Shown here: piece after piece, positions 58,950-64,000 of the stretch
Position numbering within the stretch: position 1 is the stretch's first letter
How the letters are laid out: every line of letters starts with the position of its first letter
Assembly (NCBI RefSeq): GCF_002224125.1
Contig: NZ_NCSM01000054.1
Span: 123,625-187,624, forward strand
Source: Streptomyces sp. NBS 14/10
GTDB taxonomy: Bacteria > Actinomycetota > Actinomycetes > Streptomycetales > Streptomycetaceae
DNA: 64,000 nucleotides
Direction of reading: 5' to 3'
The notes under the pieces: generated by a model
What the model was told of the DNA's origin: nothing
The model's database searches: none
Seen by the model: only the letters and a program-made list of their open reading frames with translations
Position numbers and translations under genes: made by a program

Positions 58950-58982
58950 CACGCGCGGGACCACCGTGAGGAGCTGGTTGAG

Positions 58983-60005
58983 ATGACGAACGACGACACA
59001 GCGAACACAGAGAACAGAGCGAACACAGAGAACAGAGCGAACACAGAGAACAGAGCGAGCACAAGCGAGGATGTGCGCACCGCCCTTGTCTTCCCGGGCC
59101 AGGGCGCCCAGAAGCAGGGCATGGGCGAGGTCTGGCGGGAGGCCGAGTCCTGGCCGCTGGTCGCCGGGATCTCCGAGCACACCGGAGTGGACGTCGAGGA
59201 CCTGCTGCTGAAGGCCGACGACGACACGCTGCGCCGCACCGACCTGGCCCAGATCGCCGTGTTCAGCACCGAAGTGCTCGCCCACCGCGAGGCGGCAGCG
59301 GCCGGCGTGCTGGGCGAGGTGGTCGCGTGCGCGGGACACAGCCTGGGCGAGTACACGGCGCTGTACGCGGCGGGGGCGCTGTCGCTCGCCGACGCCGCGC
59401 GCCTGGTCGCCGCCCGCGGCCGTGCCATGCGCGGCTGCGCCGAGCGCTCGCCCGGCACCATGGCCGCGGTGGTCCGGCTCGACGAGGAGACCGTGGCGGG
59501 GCTGGTCGCGCGGGTCCGGGAAGCGGGCCAGGAGGTGTGGGTCGCCAACGTCAACGCACCCGGCGCCATCGTCGTCTCGGGCACCGCCGACGGCGTGGCG
59601 GGGCTCGGCGAGGCGGCCGTCGAGAGCGGCGGCAAGGTGATCCCGCTCAAGGTCGGCGGCGCCTTCCACAGCCCGCGCATGGCGGACGCGGCGGCCGAGC
59701 TGGAAGCGGCGCTGGCCGCCGCGGAGTTCGCCGCCGAGCACATGCCCGTCGTCGCCAACGTGGACGCCCGCGCGTACGCAGGCGGCGAGCAGTGGCCGGA
59801 CCTGGAGCTCCGCCAGCTCACCAGCCGGGTCCGCTGGGAGGAATGCGTCCGCACGCTGGCCGACGAGCTCGGCTGCGCCCGGTTCGTGGAGCTCGGCCCC
59901 GGCCGTCAGTTGACCGGGATGATCCGCCGCATCGCCAAGGAGGCGGTGACCGTCCCGGTCGACTCGTCCGCCGCCCTGGCCAAGCTGACCGCCGTATCCG
60001 CCTGA
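58983..60005 (+). CDS. malonyl-CoA:ACP transacylase
   Basis: A 340-residue FabD-like acyltransferase that loads malonyl on the ACPs. The active-site Ser120 is in AGHSLGEYTAL, the N-terminal LVFPGQGAQKQGMG and the His motif GGAFHSPRM are present. Its first 26 residues include three ANTENR repeats from 18-bp units (59001-59054), outside the fold. Most reducing type II systems borrow FabD from fatty acid synthesis; this operon has its own. Confidence 0.92.
   Translation: MTNDDTANTENRANTENRANTENRASTSEDVRTALVFPGQGAQKQGMGEVWREAESWPLVAGISEHTGVDVEDLLLKADDDTLRRTDLAQIAVFSTEVLAHREAAAAGVLGEVVACAGHSLGEYTALYAAGALSLADAARLVAARGRAMRGCAERSPGTMAAVVRLDEETVAGLVARVREAGQEVWVANVNAPGAIVVSGTADGVAGLGEAAVESGGKVIPLKVGGAFHSPRMADAAAELEAALAAAEFAAEHMPVVANVDARAYAGGEQWPDLELRQLTSRVRWEECVRTLADELGCARFVELGPGRQLTGMIRRIAKEAVTVPVDSSAALAKLTAVSA
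59001..59054 (+). repeat. three tandem 18-bp repeats at the MAT 5' end
   Basis: GCGAACACAGAGAACAGA occurs at 59001, 59019 and 59037, in frame, encoding the N-terminal ANTENR repeats. The unit is AT-richer than the surrounding genes. Confidence 0.9.
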
Positions 60006-60045
60006 GAAATCACTGGTAAGTCCACAGAACCTGAGGAGAACCCGC

Positions 60046-60300
60046 ATGACCGACACCGCCGCCGCCCTGGACCTGGAGGAGCTGCGCGTCTTCGTCGCCG
60101 ATGTCCTCGACGTCGAGGAGGAAGAGGTCACCGACGACGCCGACTTCGTCAAGGAGCTGGGCGTCGACTCCCTCATGGCCCTGGAGGTCATGGTCGTCCT
60201 GGAGAAGAAGTACTCGGTGAAGCTCCAGGAGCAGGAGATGAAGGAGATCACCTGTCTGCGGAAGGTCTATGACCTGCTCGCCTCGAAGCTGGAGAAGTGA
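60046..60300 (+). CDS. acyl carrier protein 2
   Basis: An 84-residue acidic carrier protein with Ser42 in LGVDSLMALEV, the classic phosphopantetheine site, and the helix KKYSVKLQEQEMKEI. ATG 60046 has GAGGAGA upstream. Together with ACP 1 the operon has two carrier proteins; this one is closest in sequence style to fatty-acid-type ACPs. Confidence 0.94.
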   Translation: MTDTAAALDLEELRVFVADVLDVEEEEVTDDADFVKELGVDSLMALEVMVVLEKKYSVKLQEQEMKEITCLRKVYDLLASKLEK

Positions 60301-60301
60301 G

Positions 60302-61282
60302 GTGACGACCACGGCGTGCGGACCGGTCGACGGCACGGTCGAGGTCGTCGACCCCGGAGCCCCGGGCGGCCGCCCGGCCCGGACCACGGTCCTCATCGAC
60401 GCGTCGGAGCGGGTGTTCGCCGGGCACTTCCCGGGATTCCCCGTCTTCCCCGGCGTATGTGTCGTCGAGTACGCCCACCGCGGCGCGCTGGCCACGCTGC
60501 CCGAACCGGGCGAGCGGTGGACCCTGGTGGCCGTCGAGTCGGCCCGGTTCACCAGCCCGGTGGTCCCCGGCGACCGGCTGGACGGCGACATCACCTGGGC
60601 GCGGGACGCCGGGGCCTGGCGCTGCCGGGTGGCCCTGGCCACCGGGCGGGGGCCCGCCGCGCTCGTACGGCTCCGCTACCGCCTGGGCGACGGGCGGTGG
60701 GAGGACTCCGGGCGGGAGGACTCCGGGCGGGAGGACTCCGGGGGCGGCCACGCCCTTCCGGCCCCGCCCGAGGTCCCGGCGCACCGGACGGCGATCACGA
60801 CAAGCGAGATCAAGCGGGTGCTGCCGCACCGCTACCCCATGCTGCTGATCGACCGGGTCACCGAGCTGGTGCCCGGCGAGCGGGCGGCCGGACTGAAGGC
60901 GGTCAGCTGCAACGAGCCCTGGTACGAGGCGATGCCGGACAAGGCCGCCGAGGAGGACCACCACTACCCGTGGACGGTTCTGACCGAATCCTGGTGCCAT
61001 GTCGCCGGGGTACTGGCTCTCCACGACAAGCCGAACCCGGAAGTGCTCAGCGGCCGCGTCTCGCTGCTGGGCGGCCTCACCGACGTCAGGCCGCTGCGCC
61101 CGGTCGTTCCCGGCGATCTCGTCGAGCACCAGGTGCGGCTGATCCGCCAGGTCGGCGAGACCTACATGTTCGAGGGCGAGAGCCGGGTCGGGGACGACGC
61201 CGTCCTGACGGTCGGCCGGATGGCAGTGACGATGCGCCCCGCCACGGACCTGACGGGCGCGCTCCTCAAGGGAGGTGAATGA
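60302..61282 (+). CDS. double-hotdog 3-hydroxyacyl-ACP dehydratase
   Basis: A 326-residue FabA/FabZ-type protein with two hotdog domains. Domain 1 (about 1-130) has the catalytic pair His42 and Glu56 (GHFPGFPVFPGV then VVE), spaced 14 as in FabZ. Domain 2 (about 165-310) has the FabZ start VLPHRYPMLLIDRV, but at the catalytic site the residues are DHHYPWTVLTES, with wrong spacing, so it is probably structural. They are joined by a linker of three EDSGR repeats (60701-60743). GTG 60302 follows the ACP stop. It removes water to give 2-enoyl-ACP, so chain building includes polyene formation. Confidence 0.87.
   Translation: MTTTACGPVDGTVEVVDPGAPGGRPARTTVLIDASERVFAGHFPGFPVFPGVCVVEYAHRGALATLPEPGERWTLVAVESARFTSPVVPGDRLDGDITWARDAGAWRCRVALATGRGPAALVRLRYRLGDGRWEDSGREDSGREDSGGGHALPAPPEVPAHRTAITTSEIKRVLPHRYPMLLIDRVTELVPGERAAGLKAVSCNEPWYEAMPDKAAEEDHHYPWTVLTESWCHVAGVLALHDKPNPEVLSGRVSLLGGLTDVRPLRPVVPGDLVEHQVRLIRQVGETYMFEGESRVGDDAVLTVGRMAVTMRPATDLTGALLKGGE
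60701..60743 (+). repeat. three tandem 15-bp repeats in the DH linker
   Basis: GAGGACTCCGGGCGG at 60701, 60716 and 60731 (last one partly diverged) encodes the EDSGR linker between the two hotdog domains. Confidence 0.85.
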
Positions 61283-61285
61283 CCT

Positions 61286-62029
61286 GTGTCCGACACGACG
61301 AACGGCGTCGCCCTGGTCTCCGGCGGCTCGCGCGGCATCGGCCGCGCCACCGTGCTGCGGCTGGCCCGGGACGGCTTCGACGTCGCGTTCTGCTATCAGT
61401 CCAGCCCGGACGCCGCCCGCAGCCTGGAGAAGGAGGCCGAGGAGCTGGGCGGCGGGCGGGTGATCGGCAAACAGGCGGACGTCTCCGACGCCGACTCGGT
61501 GCGCGAACTGGTCGCCTTCGCGGAGGAGCGGTTGGGCGCCATCGACGTCGCGGTGACCTCCGCGGGCATCACCCAGGACAATCCGCTGCTGCTGATGAAG
61601 GACGAGGAGTGGCGGCAGGTGCTGGGCGTGAACCTGGACGGCACGTACCACGTGTGCCGCTCGGTGGTCTTCGAGATGATGAAGCGCAAATCCGGCTGCA
61701 TCGTCAACATCTCCTCGGTCGCCGGGGTGTACGGAAACGCCACCCAGAGCAATTACGCGGCGTCCAAGGCGGGGATCATCGGATTCACCAAGTCGCTCGC
61801 CAAAGAGGTCGGCCGCTACGGCATCCGGGCCAATGTGGTGGCGCCGGGCTTCATCGATACGGATATGACCTCCTCGCTGTCGGAAAGTACGCAGAAGGAG
61901 GCGCTTAAGAAGATCCCGCTCGGCCGCTTCGGCCGCCCGGAAGAGGTCGCTGACATGGTCGCGTATCTCATCGGGGCGGAGTATGTGACCGGCGCGGTCT
62001 TCGAGGTCGACGGCGGCATCGTCATCTGA
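61286..62029 (+). CDS. 3-oxoacyl-ACP reductase (FabG-type)
   Basis: A 247-residue ketoreductase with the nucleotide loop SGGSRGIGRA (12-21), Ser144, Tyr157 and Lys161 (YAASK), and the normal PGFIDTDM loop. It reduces the 3-oxo group after each condensation. GTG 61286 is 3 bp after the dehydratase stop. The stop codon is part of a 15-bp tandem duplication (62015-62044). Confidence 0.94.
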   Translation: MSDTTNGVALVSGGSRGIGRATVLRLARDGFDVAFCYQSSPDAARSLEKEAEELGGGRVIGKQADVSDADSVRELVAFAEERLGAIDVAVTSAGITQDNPLLLMKDEEWRQVLGVNLDGTYHVCRSVVFEMMKRKSGCIVNISSVAGVYGNATQSNYAASKAGIIGFTKSLAKEVGRYGIRANVVAPGFIDTDMTSSLSESTQKEALKKIPLGRFGRPEEVADMVAYLIGAEYVTGAVFEVDGGIVI

Positions 62030-62044
62030 GGCATCGTCATTTGA
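62015..62044 (+). repeat. tandem 15-bp duplication across a stop codon
   Basis: GGCATCGTCATCTGA (62015-62029) is directly followed by GGCATCGTCATTTGA (62030-62044). The first copy ends the ketoreductase gene. Confidence 0.9.
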
Positions 62045-62085
62045 TTCGCACGGAACAGAAACGGAACGGAAAGGGGGGATCAGCG

Positions 62086-62850
62086 ATGGGCGGCAGGCGC
62101 GGCAAGGTGCCACGCTTCTATTTCAACTTTCGCAGTCCGTACAGCTGGCTCGCCTACCGCGATCTGATGGACCGCTATCCGGATGTCGCACAGGCGGTCG
62201 AATGGCATCCGTGGTGGGAGCCGGACGCGGACGGCGAACGCCTGATGAAAGAGCACGGCGAGACCTTCCCGTACACCCCGATGACCCGGGAGAAGCACCT
62301 CTACGTCCTTCAGGACGTACGGCGGCTCGCCCGCGCCCGCGGACTCGACATCAGCTGGCCGCTGGACGAGGACCCGGTGTGGGAGGTGCCGCACCTCGCG
62401 TACTTCCTGGCGCTGGAGGCCGGGCACGGCCCCCCGTACATCGAGCGCGTCTACCGGGCGCGCTGGCAGGAGGGGCGCGACATCTGCGATCCGGCGACGG
62501 TCGCGGACATCGCCGAGGAGCTGGGGCTGCCGGCCGAGCGGCTGGCGGGGGCGGCCGAGGACCGGGAACTGCGCGAGGGGCCGGGCCTCGCGGCGCTGCT
62601 CGCCCTGGGCCGGGACGGGGTGTTCGGCGTTCCGTTCTTCCTCCACGGCTACGACAAGTTCTGGGGGGTGGACCGGCTGCCCGCCTTCGTGGAGTCCGTC
62701 CGCGCCCGCGCCCGCCCCGGCCCCCGCCCCGGCGCCGAGCCGCCGCCCGCCGAGCCGCAGCCCGGCGCGGACTCCCCCGGCTGCCGCTGGGCGGTGCCCC
62801 CTGCCGCCGTCCGCTCCGGCGACCAGGGCCATGCCGGGGGCTGCGGCTGA
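62086..62850 (+). CDS. DsbA-fold isomerase (HCCA isomerase-like)
   Basis: A 254-residue thioredoxin-fold protein of the 2-hydroxychromene-2-carboxylate isomerase/DsbA branch: FNFRSPYSWLAYRDL at the start, an inserted helical domain, and GVFGVPFFLHGYDKFWG with the cis-Pro loop. There is no CXXC, so it is not a disulfide oxidase; family members are glutathione-dependent isomerases. Related proteins in reducing type II PKS clusters for cinnamoyl-type chains are proposed to set cis double bonds. ATG 62086 has AAGGGGGG upstream. The C-terminus (from about 210) is Pro/Ala-rich and low complexity. Confidence 0.82.
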   Translation: MGGRRGKVPRFYFNFRSPYSWLAYRDLMDRYPDVAQAVEWHPWWEPDADGERLMKEHGETFPYTPMTREKHLYVLQDVRRLARARGLDISWPLDEDPVWEVPHLAYFLALEAGHGPPYIERVYRARWQEGRDICDPATVADIAEELGLPAERLAGAAEDRELREGPGLAALLALGRDGVFGVPFFLHGYDKFWGVDRLPAFVESVRARARPGPRPGAEPPPAEPQPGADSPGCRWAVPPAAVRSGDQGHAGGCG

Positions 62851-62962
62851 GCCCGCCGCCCGGATGCCCCGTACCGCTCAGACGAACCATCCACCCGAGA
62901 CGAACGAGACGAGACCCCCGCTGATTCCGCACAGAACCCCCACCCCCGCACGGAGGACGCAG

Positions 62963-63892
62963 ATGCCCGAGCCACGGCAGAAGTCGGTACGGTATCCCGC
63001 GCTGAAGTCCCGCGTCCTGTCGGCCGCGGCGCTGCCGCTGGCCTCGCTGTACGGGGCCGGGCTGGCCTACCGGGCCTTCCATCCGCGCCGCCGGACCCAG
63101 CACGGGCATCCGCAGGACTACGGTCTGCCCACCACGGAGCTGAAGATCCCCTTCGCCGGCCGGAAGTACGTCCACGCCTGGCTGTGCCCCGGATCCGAGC
63201 AGAAGGTGGTGGTCCTCGGGCACAGCCTGGGGATGAGCAAGGCGCGCAGCCTCGGCCACGCCAAGTTCCTGCACGACGCGGGCTACACGGTCTGTCTGTT
63301 CGACCAGCGCAACCACGGGGCCAGCAGCGTCGACCGGGCGCTGCTGGGCCTCGGCGACCGGTTCGCCAGCGACGTCACCGCCGTCGTCTCCCATCTCCGT
63401 GGCAACCAGGGCTACGGCCAGGCCCGGTTGGCCGTCTTCGGCTTCTCCTTCTCCTGCTTCTCGTCCATGTGGGCGCTGACGCATGAGGGGTTCGCCGTGG
63501 ACGCGCTGGTGTGCGACAGCGGCCCCGGTCATGACGTACCGCCGCTGCTGCGCAAGTACCTGGAGGCCGGGATGTTGCCGGTGCCGGCGCTGCTGAGCGG
63601 GGAGCCGTCGCTGTCGGTGGTGAAGGGGGTGCTGTGCTCGCTGGCGCCTGCCCTGGTCCGGGCGCAGTGGCCGCCGCCCGCGACGGGGAAGTTCGCCGAG
63701 ATACCGCTGCTGTTCATGTCGGGGGAGCGGGACGCCATCGTGCCGCCTTCCTCAGTGGACGCGCTCGCCGAGCGTTACGCCCAGGCCGAGACGCATGTCC
63801 TGCCGAACGCCGAGCATCTGCTCGGCTTGGAGACCGATCCCGAGGCATACGCGAATGTCGTACTGGATTTCCTCAAGCGGGCCCTGGGGTAG
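62963..63892 (+). CDS. alpha/beta hydrolase with GFSFS elbow, copy 2
   Basis: A 309-residue homologue of the gene at 55671: GFSFSCFSSMW (nucleophile), SGERDAIVPPS (Asp), LPNAEHLLG (His), and an N-terminal hydrophobic patch (LSAAALPLASLYGAGLAYRAF). ATG 62963 has CGGAGGACG upstream. The pairing of two such hydrolases in one operon suggests steps acting on the acyl chain, either release or condensation-like chemistry. The nucleophile may be either Ser of the motif. Confidence 0.82.
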   Translation: MPEPRQKSVRYPALKSRVLSAAALPLASLYGAGLAYRAFHPRRRTQHGHPQDYGLPTTELKIPFAGRKYVHAWLCPGSEQKVVVLGHSLGMSKARSLGHAKFLHDAGYTVCLFDQRNHGASSVDRALLGLGDRFASDVTAVVSHLRGNQGYGQARLAVFGFSFSCFSSMWALTHEGFAVDALVCDSGPGHDVPPLLRKYLEAGMLPVPALLSGEPSLSVVKGVLCSLAPALVRAQWPPPATGKFAEIPLLFMSGERDAIVPPSSVDALAERYAQAETHVLPNAEHLLGLETDPEAYANVVLDFLKRALG

Positions 63893-63942
63893 CCACTGAC
63901 CGTCCTGGACGGACGGTTCTTCTGACAGAGGGAAGAGAGAGC

Positions 63943-64000
63943 ATGCAAAAGGTGCTCATCGCCAATCGTGGCGAAATCGCGGTCCGCGTTGCCCGTGCCT
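63943..64000 (+). CDS. acyl-CoA carboxylase biotin-carboxylase subunit, 3' end beyond window
   Basis: Only the first 19 codons are seen: MQKVLIANRGEIAVRVARA, the unmistakable start of a biotin carboxylase subunit (AccA/AccC). The ATG has GGGAAGAGAG upstream. If the gene belongs to the cluster it would supply malonyl-CoA (or another extender unit) for the operon. Confidence 0.9.
   Translation, partial: MQKVLIANRGEIAVRVARA

Noticed and set aside
62086..62850. Disulfide oxidoreductase (DsbA) annotation
   Set aside because: No CXXC motif; the FNFRSPYSW start and GVPFF loop fit the isomerase branch instead.
45644..63892. Aromatic type II PKS (spore pigment or anthracycline type)
   Set aside because: There is no aromatase/cyclase or minimal-PKS-like KS-CLF-ACP set with typical CLF Gln, and the operon has DH and FabI-type ER, which aromatic systems do not use.

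Overview
The window is chromosomal DNA from a Streptomyces-type actinomycete. Coding sequence is very GC-rich with G/C in nearly all third codon positions, many GTG starts are used, TTA codons are rare, and several locus types are Streptomyces hallmarks: cslA-glxA, whiJ-type XRE/DUF397/ATPase, class E sortase with an LAxTG substrate, and a DasR-type operator. No transposase, phage gene or CRISPR array was seen. One tRNA gene (Lys, CUU) is present.

Left part (1-30 kb), mostly core functions: a DUF664 protein cut by the window edge, an esterase, a BCP peroxiredoxin, a GroES-like protein and a bifunctional penicillin-binding protein; a three-gene ABC-2 exporter (5.5-8.5 kb) with odd in-frame tandem repeats; a DUF1707 protein, an SGNH hydrolase, a DUF445 protein, a class E sortase and a YidC homologue; sugar/dehydrogenase genes with a divergent ROK repressor; an LAxTG-anchored surface protein; a sortase-fold protein that has lost its catalytic residues; the hyphal-glycan locus cslA-glxA with a convergent GH6 enzyme and a nearby AA10 copper monooxygenase under a putative DasR site; then a whiJ-like regulatory locus.

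Middle part (30.5-45.3 kb), accessory: two paralogous LuxR-type regulators carrying TTA codons, a ThiY-like uptake system without its ATPase, an MFS/F420 oxidoreductase/Zn-alcohol dehydrogenase group, small hypothetical genes with a DUF397 relic, a long hairpin, a 526-bp inverted-repeat element without a transposase, an epoxide-hydrolase-like enzyme, an ECF sigma/SRPBCC pair, a GH43 enzyme whose signal peptide looks broken, and a DHA2 drug exporter.

Right part (45.6-64 kb, running off the end): a large biosynthetic operon for a highly reducing, discrete-enzyme (type II) polyketide or fatty acyl product. It has two acyl carrier proteins, three catalytically complete ketosynthases and three ketosynthase-like partners that lack the active-site Cys, a FabD-type acyltransferase, a FabG ketoreductase, a double-hotdog dehydratase, a FabI-type enoyl reductase, an alpha/beta hydrolase fused to a double-hotdog thioesterase, two related alpha/beta hydrolases, a DsbA-fold isomerase, a DsrEFH-like trio of small proteins, a third copy of the LuxR-type regulator at the left edge, and the start of an acyl-CoA carboxylase. 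Many of its genes overlap by a few bases, so they are probably co-translated. The enzyme set (KR + DH + ER + isomerase, no aromatase/cyclase) predicts a partly reduced polyene acyl chain rather than a polyaromatic. Three KS/partner pairs with a DsrEFH-like trio and a fused thioesterase make this the most interesting system in the window.
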